Below are positions 26,358-33,610 of a DNA stretch of 64,000 nucleotides, in pieces. Numbering within the stretch: position 1 is the stretch's first letter; the number at the start of each line of letters is the position of its first letter. Source of the stretch: Clostridia bacterium (GTDB taxonomy: Bacteria; Bacillota; Clostridia; Peptostreptococcales; Acidaminobacteraceae). Made by a program: the position numbers and the translations under genes. The DNA is taken from positions 1 to 64,000 of the forward strand of contig JAGYOH010000003.1 of the NCBI GenBank assembly GCA_018399635.1, read 5' to 3'. A model generated the notes under the pieces. The model had not been told where the DNA came from. It saw nothing but the letters and a program-made list of their open reading frames with translations, and made no database searches.

Positions 26358-27071
26358 TTAATATTCGTAAATTACCTGGACCGTCGCCCTGATTTCGAGT
26401 TCCCCGGTTTCAATGGGGGATGCCGCAGCGGCCTCCCTGGCGTAGCCGTAGTCATACATCACCGGACTCTGGCTGGTGCTTTCTGCAATGGACACGATGC
26501 CCTTCAGGGGCCTGCCGGTGGCCAGGGCCAGTCCCTCGGCCTTTTCACCGGCATCCTCCAGGGCCAGGGCCAGGGCCTCTTTGTAAAGCCCGGCGTCATC
26601 CGAAAGGGTGAACTGGATGGAGTTGATCTGGTTGGCCCCGAGGGCCACGGCGGTGTCAATGGCCCTGCCCACGTCCTCGATGGCTCTCACGGTGATTTTC
26701 AAGGTGTTGTTGACGATGTAGAATTCCGCCTCACTCCCCGTGTTGTAGTCATAGCCCCGGTACATGTTGTAGTATTCGGTCTTGATGTCTTTGCCTTCAA
26801 TGCCCAGGTCCTTCATGGCCCCCGTCACTTCGGCCATGATGACATTGTTCTTTTCCTGGGCCTGGGCGGCGTTGGGATCCCGGGTCTCAAGGCCGATATT
26901 GATCACCGCGATGTCCGGCTGGACCTTGATTTCTCCGCTTCCCTGGACACTGAGGGTGTTGGGGACTCCCGCTCCGGGGTCCGCCATCCGGTTCAGGGTC
27001 ATGACGTTCATGATCAGGGCGATGGCGATGACCAGGGCCAGTCCCAGGGTGATGATCTTTTCCGACTTCAT
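26358..27071 (-). CDS. SIMPL (DUF541) domain protein, membrane-anchored
   Basis: The 237-residue protein has an N-terminal hydrophobic segment (about 7-25) that anchors or exports it, then a SIMPL/DUF541 domain recognisable from the N-terminal L-S-V-Q-G-S-G-E-I-K-V-Q-P-D-I-A. Family members form periplasmic or surface assemblies; the function is poorly known. It is third in the operon after an ECF sigma factor and its anti-sigma factor, 6 bp from the latter, which suggests an envelope-stress role. Confidence 0.88.
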   Translation of the reverse strand: MKSEKIITLGLALVIAIALIMNVMTLNRMADPGAGVPNTLSVQGSGEIKVQPDIAVINIGLETRDPNAAQAQEKNNVIMAEVTGAMKDLGIEGKDIKTEYYNMYRGYDYNTGSEAEFYIVNNTLKITVRAIEDVGRAIDTAVALGANQINSIQFTLSDDAGLYKEALALALEDAGEKAEGLALATGRPLKGIVSIAESTSQSPVMYDYGYAREAAAASPIETGELEIRATVQVIYEY

Positions 27072-27077
27072 ATTGAT

Positions 27078-28277
27078 TTACCTCCGCATTCTGCGATTGA
27101 TTTTTTTGAGAATCCAAAGCCCCATGACTCCGGTCAGGCCGACCAGAACCAGGATGGGCAGATAACTCACCACATAGACGATGGCATCCTGGGTGAATCG
27201 GATGATGCGATTGATGTTTCTGATGAAACCCTCCCTGATTTCCTCGGACAGACTGCGGTCCGTGGAGGCAATGGCACCTGAGTCCTCCACCTCTCTCATT
27301 GAAATATAGAGTGTGGACAGGTCCACCCGGGAGTCGATGTTCTTGAGATTTCTCGTCAGGGCATCGATTTCACTGCGCACCCGGTAAAGCTCGTTTTCAA
27401 CACTGAGGATGTCGTCGATGTCCTCGGCCTTTGCCATCAGCTCTCTGAGCCGATCTTCCCTCACCTTGAGGTTTTCCACCTGGGCATCCACATCATAATA
27501 GTATTCCGTCTGGTCCTGGGTGCTGGTATTGACGCTCTTGACCTCGCTATGGTCCTCCACGAAGGCGATCATGGCCTCCAGGTCATCAGCGGGAATCCTG
27601 GCGGTGATCTGGGCGTTCCTCATCCGGGCGTTATCCTGGATCTTCTCGTAATAGCTGAAGTAGTAATCCCCGATGCTGCCCTGTTCCACGAAGCCGCCGT
27701 AGAAGACCACCTGCTGGCTGAACAGCCGGTAGACGGCTTCTATGTCAGAGGTCTCCACCTCCATGGACACGTTGCGGATGATTTTCCTCGGAGCTTCAGG
27801 GGTCCCTCTTTCCTCGGGATAGCCCGCCTCCTCCATGGTCATGTCGCTTTCAAAGGCCCCCTTGGCGGCCGCGCCCGGTTCCTCTTCCGGCATTTCAGCC
27901 TGCGGGGCGAAATCCATGGCCATTTCATTGCTTTGACCCGCCAGTCTGAGGGGACTGATCCCCTGGATTCCGGTGATGATGATCCCCAGGAGAAATACGG
28001 CGGCGATGCCCGCAATCCATTGGTAGTTTTTCTTGAAGAAGCCTTTGCGGGGCTCTGAGGCCCTCCTGAGTTCTCCCATCAGGGCCTCATGAAATCCTTG
28101 AGGAAGCTCCGGGGGGTTCAGGGTTGCCAGCGCCTCTTTGATCTGCTTCGATGTGTCAAACTCTTTTTGACAGGCTTCGCATTGTTTCAGATGCTCAAGA
28201 ATTTCTTTCCTGACATCATCTTCCAGATTATCATCGATCAAGTCGTTCAAATGTAGTCTTGCTTGTTTACAATCCAC
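27078..28277 (-). CDS. anti-sigma factor: zinc-finger plus DUF4349
   Basis: The 399-residue protein has an N-terminal zf-HC2 anti-sigma domain (H29-x3-C33-x2-C36), a membrane segment near 87-105, and an external DUF4349 domain with a long coiled coil (V-E-N-L-K-V-R-E-D-R-L-R-E-L). A second membrane segment lies near the C-terminus (about 365-390). It presumably holds the ECF sigma factor at the membrane and senses envelope state through DUF4349. It starts with GTG eight bases after GGAGG and 12 bp after the sigma gene. Confidence 0.88.
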   Translation of the reverse strand: MDCKQARLHLNDLIDDNLEDDVRKEILEHLKQCEACQKEFDTSKQIKEALATLNPPELPQGFHEALMGELRRASEPRKGFFKKNYQWIAGIAAVFLLGIIITGIQGISPLRLAGQSNEMAMDFAPQAEMPEEEPGAAAKGAFESDMTMEEAGYPEERGTPEAPRKIIRNVSMEVETSDIEAVYRLFSQQVVFYGGFVEQGSIGDYYFSYYEKIQDNARMRNAQITARIPADDLEAMIAFVEDHSEVKSVNTSTQDQTEYYYDVDAQVENLKVREDRLRELMAKAEDIDDILSVENELYRVRSEIDALTRNLKNIDSRVDLSTLYISMREVEDSGAIASTDRSLSEEIREGFIRNINRIIRFTQDAIVYVVSYLPILVLVGLTGVMGLWILKKINRRMRR

Positions 28278-28289
28278 CCTTCACACCTC

Positions 28290-28862
28290 CTATCGGATCA
28301 AACTAAGGGCATCCGGATATGCTTTGACAATTTCTTCCTTGAGCATCTGCCTGCCCCGGCTCAACCGGCTTCTCACCGTCCCCACGGGAATCTCGAGAAA
28401 AGCGGCAATTTCCTCGTAGGAATAGTCCTGGATGTCCTTGAGTCGAATCACCTCCGCATTTTCCGGGTTGATTCTCTCGAGGGTCCTGTGGACCATGGTT
28501 TTCAAGTCCTCGGTCTCAAGGGTTTCCTCAGGGGTCTGGTGCTCGTCCCTCAGGCCTTCGAAGTGGTTGTCCTCTAAAGAGACCTCCTTCATTCTTTTCG
28601 TCTTTTTCAGGGCATCCTTGCAGGTGTTGATCACGATGCGGTAGATCCAGGTGCTCAGGGACGCCTCGAACTTGAACTTGCCCAGGTTCTTGTAGACCTT
28701 GATCAGGGCCTCCTGGGTCACCTCCGCCGCCATTTCGTAATCTCCCAGATAACTCATGGCCATGGCGAAGGCCGGTTGCTCATAGGCCTTGATCAGTTTT
28801 TCAAAACTCCTTACATCTCCGTCGACGGATTTCCTTATCAGATATATATCTTGGTCAGACAT
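28290..28862 (-). CDS. ECF-type RNA polymerase sigma factor
   Basis: The 190-residue protein has the two-domain ECF layout. Region 2 contains E-K-L-I-K-A-Y-E and A-E-V-T-Q-E-A-L-I-K, and region 4 contains Y-S-Y-E-E-I-A-A-F-L-E-I-P-V-G-T-V-R-S-R-L-S-R-G. It directs transcription of envelope-stress genes and probably its own operon. The ATG follows GAGGAG at seven bases. The cognate anti-sigma gene is directly downstream. Confidence 0.93.
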   Translation of the reverse strand: MSDQDIYLIRKSVDGDVRSFEKLIKAYEQPAFAMAMSYLGDYEMAAEVTQEALIKVYKNLGKFKFEASLSTWIYRIVINTCKDALKKTKRMKEVSLEDNHFEGLRDEHQTPEETLETEDLKTMVHRTLERINPENAEVIRLKDIQDYSYEEIAAFLEIPVGTVRSRLSRGRQMLKEEIVKAYPDALSLIR

Positions 28863-28896
28863 CGAAACACTCCTCTCAAATGCCCTTCAGTTATTA

Positions 28897-28921
28897 GACG
28901 CGGCATATTGTTTTTAGTTCC
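28897..28921 (-). promoter_or_regulatory. ECF sigma-dependent promoter (probable autoregulation)
   Basis: On the minus strand GGAAC (28917-28921), 16 bp and CGTC (28897-28900) match the -35/-10 pattern of ECF sigma promoters. They lie 34 bp upstream of the sigma gene, the normal arrangement for an autoregulated ECF operon. Confidence 0.7.
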
Positions 28922-28986
28922 CGCATCCTTTTTCATTATACCCTTTTTTTGGGGGCTTGAGCATCCGGCTCACCAGCCGGGACCCA

Positions 28987-29013
28987 TCAAAAAAGGACCC
29001 TGAAAAGGGCCCT
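28987..29013 (-). terminator. terminator of the YdjM-like gene
   Basis: A stem AGGGCCC/GGGTCCT (one G-U pair) is followed on the minus strand by six T, between the YdjM-like gene and the sigma promoter. Confidence 0.72.
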
Positions 29014-29026
29014 GGTGTTTTGGGGA

Positions 29027-29971
29027 CTATCCCGCCCTTTCGTTGAGGGCGATTCTCCGTTGGAGACTGTAGGGCATGAAGTAGGAAGCCATGACCCTGC
29101 GATGCTGGTCGAGTTCCACGAGGCCGTGGTGCATGAATTCCCCCCGCAGGAAGTACCTCAGATCCACTACCTTCAGCTCGCATCCCGTGTCCTTGGGAAC
29201 CTCCACCACGTGGAAATTGGGAGAAAAATCCGAGAAATACTTGCCGAGGCTGGTGCCGAGGACCAGCTTCCTGGCCTCCTGGTTCTTTTTGAATTTTTTA
29301 CGGATCACGAAGCTGCCCTTCAGAAGATTGTACTGTCCCACCAGGTTGTGGGACCTGGTGTTGATGATGAAATCCCATTTGTGAAAGGCCATAAGGGCCG
29401 GCATGACGCAGATTTTTGTGACGCTGTAGCCGTTGGAGAAAACCGTCTCGAGGCTCTTTTCCACCCGGCGGCGCATCAGGTATCGACCAATGATATAAAG
29501 GCCCACCAGCAGCAGGGCCCCCGAGTAGGTGTAGAGATTGTGGCTCCTGTAAAAAATGAGAAACAGGGCCACGACACTGACCAGGGGATCATAGAGCATC
29601 AGGATGGACAGCTTGCGTTTTTTGGTGAAGAGCATGGCCCCGTAGGAATTGAGGATGTCGAAAAAGGTGTGGGACAGGGCCCCCAAAAAGGTGAAACCCA
29701 ACACTTTCAAGAAATTGAAATCCGGAAACATCAGGGACAAGGCACCGGTAATCATAAAAGAAAACAACACCAAAAAAGGCACCGAATGAGACCTGCCGCG
29801 ATGGTGCCTCAAATAAACCTTGTCATCGTAAAAAATTCTTGTCACAGCATCCAGATCGGGGGACATTGCGCCCAGGGCCGCACCGACAGAAACAGGATTC
29901 AAAAGGCTGACGGGATCTCCAGAAAAGGCCGATATCCCCAGCCCGATGATACCATGGGTAATTGGATCCAT
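29027..29971 (-). CDS. YdjM-like membrane-bound metal-dependent hydrolase (DUF457)
   Basis: The 314-residue protein has about four membrane segments and the family's conserved polar residues: H6 in D-P-I-T-H-G, D39/D41 in S-P-D-L-D, and H-H-R-G-R-S-H at 56-62. These suggest a membrane-embedded metal site; the substrate is unknown. About 130 soluble residues extend from residue 180. The ATG at 29971 is six bases after AGAGGTG; the upstream frame is not needed. Confidence 0.85.
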   Translation of the reverse strand: MDPITHGIIGLGISAFSGDPVSLLNPVSVGAALGAMSPDLDAVTRIFYDDKVYLRHHRGRSHSVPFLVLFSFMITGALSLMFPDFNFLKVLGFTFLGALSHTFFDILNSYGAMLFTKKRKLSILMLYDPLVSVVALFLIFYRSHNLYTYSGALLLVGLYIIGRYLMRRRVEKSLETVFSNGYSVTKICVMPALMAFHKWDFIINTRSHNLVGQYNLLKGSFVIRKKFKKNQEARKLVLGTSLGKYFSDFSPNFHVVEVPKDTGCELKVVDLRYFLRGEFMHHGLVELDQHRRVMASYFMPYSLQRRIALNERAG

Positions 29972-30064
29972 TGACTCACCTCTTGATAAATATGTCAACC
30001 ACATTCACATCATACCACAGGAATCAAGAATATCAAAACATACTTGTCGTTTTTTTACTCCCCG

Positions 30065-30325
30065 TCAGACCGGTCTGGCGCGCCGGCCAGACCCCTGCGG
30101 TAGATTCTTGTATGCTTTCTTGAGGATCGCCATTCCCGTGACAAAGGATATGAGGGCGATGGCGGCGGAAAGGATTCCGGCGGTCGCCACCGGGCCTTCG
30201 ATGGTTTTTCCGGGAGGATTGCGCCGCCCGGTCGTTTCAGGCAGATGATTCCCCAGGGCCGGATGGACGAATCCCTGCAGGATGATGCCACACAGGCTAT
30301 AGGCCGCCCCGGGGAGACTCCTCAA
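30065..30325 (-). CDS. small hypothetical membrane protein
   Basis: An open frame of 86 codons on the minus strand starts with TTG (30325) after GGGGGTGA. It encodes two hydrophobic stretches (about residues 6-24 and 46-69), the second ending M-A-I-L-K-K-A-Y-K-N. I do not recognise a family. It fills most of the 447-bp gap between the YdjM-like and OsmC genes and has the same strand as YdjM. It may be a real two-segment membrane protein or a chance frame. Confidence 0.35.
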   Translation of the reverse strand: MRSLPGAAYSLCGIILQGFVHPALGNHLPETTGRRNPPGKTIEGPVATAGILSAAIALISFVTGMAILKKAYKNLPQGSGRRARPV

Positions 30326-30358
30326 AAGTCACCCCCAGGGTGAATCCCCCCGAATGAT

Positions 30359-30387
30359 TTGCATATTCCTGTGGGATTGTGTAAAAT
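30359..30387 (+). promoter_or_regulatory. promoter of the OsmC family gene
   Basis: TTGCAT (30359-30364), a 17-bp spacer and TAAAAT (30382-30387) lie 31 bp before the ATG. Confidence 0.7.
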
Positions 30388-30418
30388 AAAATGACTTACA
30401 GAATATTGGAGGTTGATT

Positions 30419-30841
30419 ATGAAAATCGATTACGAAACCAGATATATGGACGGCATGGCCTTTGAAATGACCCTGGACGGCCATCACAAGCTGATCATGG
30501 ACGCCGATGACAAAGTGGGGGGCCTTGATCGAGGACCCCGGCCCAAGCAGCTGCTGATCAGCGCCCTGACGGGGTGCACCGGCATGGACGTGGTCTCCAT
30601 TTTACAGAAAATGAAGGTGGCCTTCGACAGCTTCACCATCGAGGCACAGACCGAGCTGACGGAGGAACATCCCAAGACTTATTCCAGAATCCACCTGGTC
30701 TACGCCTTCACCGGAAAGGACCTCGAAGCCTCCCTGGCCAAGATTGAAAAAGCGGTGAACCTGTCCCAGGATCGCTACTGCGGGGTCAGCGCCCTTCTCG
30801 ACCAGGTGGTGGACATCACCTATGAAATCAAACTGAACTGA
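30419..30841 (+). CDS. OsmC family peroxiredoxin-like protein
   Basis: The 140-residue protein has the two catalytic cysteines of the OsmC/Ohr family, C53 in A-L-T-G-C-T-G-M-D-V and C121 in D-R-Y-C-G-V-S. Related proteins reduce organic peroxides with a dithiol; this subgroup (YhfA-like) is less studied. The ATG at 30419 is six bases after GGAGG; a TTG six bases earlier is too close. Monocistronic with a clear promoter and terminator. Confidence 0.88.
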   Translation: MKIDYETRYMDGMAFEMTLDGHHKLIMDADDKVGGLDRGPRPKQLLISALTGCTGMDVVSILQKMKVAFDSFTIEAQTELTEEHPKTYSRIHLVYAFTGKDLEASLAKIEKAVNLSQDRYCGVSALLDQVVDITYEIKLN

Positions 30842-30869
30842 AAAAAGAGTCCTAGGACTCTTTTTTTTT
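30841..30869. terminator. bidirectional terminator after the OsmC gene
   Basis: A palindrome AAAAAGAGTCC/GGACTCTTTTT with flanking A- and T-runs ends both the OsmC gene (plus) and the DUF5317 gene (minus). Confidence 0.85.
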
Positions 30870-31403
30870 CATATGGGGCACGATGAGCATTCCGGTCCCG
30901 ATGCCGATGAGCAGGTCCCCGAAGCTGATGGTCTTGGGAAAGGGATAGGGGGGCGGGATATGCACGATGTCCCCGAGGGATTTCAAAAGATCATCCGCCG
31001 CCATCACCTTGTGGCCGAAGACCATCCCCTGGCTGAGGGCTTCCTTGGCCTCCTCGAAGCCCATGGCCAGAGGCACCTCCACCTCCACCGGCATGAAGCC
31101 GGCATTGAAGATGATCACCAGGAAATTGAGCAGGGTTCCCAGGGCCAGGACCCGGACACCTTCAAAATGCCAGTTGGCAAGGATGAAGGCGAGGAGGAAA
31201 AGGTAGACCGACAGGTGGAGCCACAGGGTGGTGCCCGCCACCGGAATGACCCCCTGCTTTTGAAGAACCCCCCCCAGGACCTCGATTCCCAGGGCCATGA
31301 AAAGAATCCAGGGAACCCTCAGATCCAGGGAAACCAGATGCTTCACTCGTCCCCTGACCAGCAACCCGATGATCAGGCTGATGACGATCGACTCAATCAG
31401 CAT
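30852..31403 (-). CDS. DUF5317 family membrane protein
   Basis: The 183-residue protein has four or five membrane segments and the DUF5317 features: N-A-G-F-M-P-V-E near residue 100, then L-L-K-S-L-G-D-I-V-H-I-P-P-P and I-S-F-G-D-L-L-I-G-I-G. Its function is unknown. In other Clostridia such proteins often sit beside HD-GYP proteins (from memory). Here its start overlaps the HD-GYP gene by 11 bp, so the two are coupled and may work together. Confidence 0.8.
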   Translation of the reverse strand: MLIESIVISLIIGLLVRGRVKHLVSLDLRVPWILFMALGIEVLGGVLQKQGVIPVAGTTLWLHLSVYLFLLAFILANWHFEGVRVLALGTLLNFLVIIFNAGFMPVEVEVPLAMGFEEAKEALSQGMVFGHKVMAADDLLKSLGDIVHIPPPYPFPKTISFGDLLIGIGTGMLIVPHMKKKES

Positions 31404-32661
31404 GGATTTTCACCTGCCCTCTGGCCTCCCGGATCCGCACAAAGGCCGCCACCACCTGGGGGTGGAACTGACTGGCACTTTCACCCGCCAGAATCTCAAA
31501 GGCCTTTTCTTCGCTGAAGCCCTTGCGGTAGGCCCGATCCGTGGTCATGGCGTCAAAGGAGTCCGCCACGGCGATGATGCCGGATTCGACGAGGATTTCG
31601 TCCCCGGCCAGGCCCAGGGGATATCCCGTGCCGTCGTAATGCTCATGGTGCTGGGCGATGAAGCGGCTGGCATCCTTGAGAAAATCGACGTCCTCGATGA
31701 TTCTGGCCCCCATGAGGGGATGGTCCTTGATGAGGCGGTATTCAGCCTCGGTGAGCCCCGAGGGCTTGAGGAGAATATTGTCGCTGATGCCGATTTTTCC
31801 CACATCATGCAGGAGGGCCGCCGTATAGAGATTCTCGATCCGGTTTTCCGGAAGTTTCATCTCTCTGGCGATCATCATGGCGTAATCCGCCACCCGGGTG
31901 GAGTGGTTCCTGGTATATTCATCCTTGGCATCCACCGCCTTGGTCAGGGCGGTGATGGTTTCCAGGTAGACCCGCTTCATTTCCAGATAGAGGGTATAGG
32001 AATATCTTGCCAGGATCAGAGGACCGAAAAACAGCAGCAGGCCGAACCAGCCGTAACTGGTATAAAAAAGAAGCATCATGATCCCCAGGGGTGACAGGGT
32101 CACAAAGCTCTTCAAGGCCCATAGATTCTTCATGATGAAGTCCGTCAGCTTGATCTGGTTGATGAGGCTGAAGAGGACCATGAAGAGGGAGGTGTTGATC
32201 AGATAATACACGATGATGGTGAGGAGCAGGGCGATGATGCCGTAGCCGGAGAGCCTCACCTGGTCCATGCCGTTGACGGCATGGAAGAAATCGCCGCTGA
32301 CATAGGCCGTCAGGTAGTAGCTGGAAGCGTTGAAAAGCCTTTTGTGGAAGGCCCCGTTGAACAGGTGGCTGACGCCTTCTTCCGTTCTGTAGATTGAGAA
32401 CAGGAATCCCAGAAAAAGCAGCGCGGCGGATTGTTCCGGGGTAAACACCACGATGGTGGTGAAGGCGATGGAGAATCCCAGGGAAATATTGCTGAAATTC
32501 GAGTCCTTTATGGAAAAAAACTCCGAAAGCATGATGAGCACCAGGAAAAAAAGAATCTCTGTGAAATCCAGATCCTGAAACAATTGCGGAAAGTTGTAAA
32601 TGAATAAGAAAAGACTGATGGCTACAACGGAAGAGATATACAGCTTCACATATTTATCCAT
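31393..32661 (-). CDS. membrane HD-GYP domain phosphodiesterase
   Basis: The 422-residue protein has an N-terminal membrane sensor of about six to eight segments (residues 8-222). An HD-GYP domain follows, with H253 (H-S-T-R-V-A), H285-D286 (L-L-H-D-V-G-K-I-G-I) and H-H-E-H-Y-D-G-T-G-Y-P at 338-348. The domain hydrolyses cyclic di-GMP or related dinucleotides. All metal ligands look present. The ATG is five bases after TAGGAG. The leader upstream is the unusual inverted-repeat segment 32684-32898. Confidence 0.92.
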   Translation of the reverse strand: MDKYVKLYISSVVAISLFLFIYNFPQLFQDLDFTEILFFLVLIMLSEFFSIKDSNFSNISLGFSIAFTTIVVFTPEQSAALLFLGFLFSIYRTEEGVSHLFNGAFHKRLFNASSYYLTAYVSGDFFHAVNGMDQVRLSGYGIIALLLTIIVYYLINTSLFMVLFSLINQIKLTDFIMKNLWALKSFVTLSPLGIMMLLFYTSYGWFGLLLFFGPLILARYSYTLYLEMKRVYLETITALTKAVDAKDEYTRNHSTRVADYAMMIAREMKLPENRIENLYTAALLHDVGKIGISDNILLKPSGLTEAEYRLIKDHPLMGARIIEDVDFLKDASRFIAQHHEHYDGTGYPLGLAGDEILVESGIIAVADSFDAMTTDRAYRKGFSEEKAFEILAGESASQFHPQVVAAFVRIREARGQVKIHAD

Positions 32662-32683
32662 AAAAACTCCTAATATAATAAAA

Positions 32684-32898
32684 GATCAACACCAGCAATA
32701 AACCTAAACTACTCTAGAATAAGTACCTATCTCCAAGTCCACTGAGATCCGCTTGCCAGTACCAAAGAAAGTAATGACATCATTAAAACGAATAATCTTT
32801 TCACAATTATGCCCTCCTCTATTTGAGGCTCTGCTTTTTCGCTAATCAAACAGGCATAATCGCTTCGCTAAAAAAAATCAATTCTACTGGTGTTGATC
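32684..32898 (-). repeat. 215-bp segment bounded by a perfect 12-bp inverted repeat
   Basis: GATCAACACCAG at 32684-32695 and its exact complement at 32887-32898 enclose 191 bp between the DUF-like gene ending at 32907 and the HD-GYP gene. Inside, on the minus strand, ATTATGCC (32855-32862) can pair with GGCATAAT (32806-32813), which covers part of a GAGGAGG ribosome-binding site. A 25-codon frame follows. It may be a structured leader RNA of the HD-GYP gene or a miniature mobile element; no target duplication is visible. Confidence 0.75.
32727..32804 (-). CDS. 25-residue hydrophobic peptide
   Basis: A GTG start eight bases after GAGGAGG opens a frame of 25 codons. It has a charged start (M-K-R), a hydrophobic core (LFVLMMSLLSLVLA) and a short polar tail ending S-Q-W-T-W-R. 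It looks like a tiny secreted or membrane peptide: a leader peptide, a signalling peptide or a type I toxin are options. Its ribosome-binding site sits at the base of a hairpin. It lies in the inverted-repeat segment upstream of the HD-GYP gene. No family recognised. Confidence 0.5.
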   Translation of the reverse strand: MKRLFVLMMSLLSLVLASGSQWTWR

Positions 32899-32906
32899 CT
32901 TCATGG

Positions 32907-33533
32907 CTAAAGTTGACTCAACCGCCGGTTGACGGCACTCAGGGCCGCTCTCACCAGGGCGTACTCCCGGTCGTCCCGGATCACCGAGGAACCTGATAAA
33001 ATCCTTTCTCTATCAAACAGGGTGGACAGCATGACCAGCCAGACCGAATAGTTGGGGCGGTGAATCTCCTCCACCCCCTCGAAGAATATCCGATCCTCGA
33101 AATTGTAGAGCTGTTCCAGGGCCTTGATGGTCGCCTCTATGATGGCCGCAAGATTTCTAGAAGCGATGTTGTACTCCTCGCAGATCCCTGTGACCGCAGT
33201 GTCCTTGAGCTTCAAGGTCACCTCATAGATGGTCTTTTTGGCGTCGATCCGCTTGCTGATGCCTTCGATGGACACCCGGTTCTGGGGACTCAAAAAATCA
33301 TCCCCCTCGATCTGGGCGATGCTGATGACACGGTGATCGATGTCCATGTTCATTCCAGCCAGGAGGGTTGACTGGATGTCTCGTGAGATCTGCTTGGGGT
33401 TTTTGCTCAAATCCGTCAACAGGTGAAATTCTTTGATGACCTTGTCTTCCATGACGACCTTCGATGAAAAAATTCCAGGAATCTTTTTAACCAAAGATTC
33501 AATCTCCTGACTGGTGACCCTTTCCTTTTCCAA
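32907..33533 (-). CDS. conserved protein of unknown function
   Basis: The 208-residue soluble protein has an N-terminal region (about 1-75) with I-P-G-I-F-S-S-K-V-V, then S-K-N-P-K-Q-I-S-R-D-I-Q-S-T-L. A second region (about 80-208) ends V-R-A-A-L-S-A-V-N-R-R-L. I recall similar two-part proteins in other Gram-positive bacteria but no assigned function. The start is TTG at 33533, five bases after GAGGGGA. The gene has its own promoter, and its stop lies 8 bp from the inverted-repeat segment. Confidence 0.6.
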   Translation of the reverse strand: MEKERVTSQEIESLVKKIPGIFSSKVVMEDKVIKEFHLLTDLSKNPKQISRDIQSTLLAGMNMDIDHRVISIAQIEGDDFLSPQNRVSIEGISKRIDAKKTIYEVTLKLKDTAVTGICEEYNIASRNLAAIIEATIKALEQLYNFEDRIFFEGVEEIHRPNYSVWLVMLSTLFDRERILSGSSVIRDDREYALVRAALSAVNRRLSQL

Positions 33534-33578
33534 AGCAATCCCCTCGATTCATAATGTCCTTGTCTACCTTCATTAACA

Positions 33579-33607
33579 ATTATATATTTTTTTACAAGTT
33601 CTGTAAA
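33579..33607 (-). promoter_or_regulatory. promoter of the gene at 32907-33533
   Basis: On the minus strand TTTACA (33602-33607), a 17-bp spacer and TATAAT (33579-33584). Confidence 0.7.
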
Positions 33608-33610
33608 TGA

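Noticed and set aside
32810-32880. Cyclic di-GMP riboswitch upstream of the HD-GYP gene
   Set aside because: The location is attractive and a piece reading AAAAAGC-AGAGCCTC looks suggestive, but the conserved core of the class I riboswitch and its tetraloop receptor are not found.
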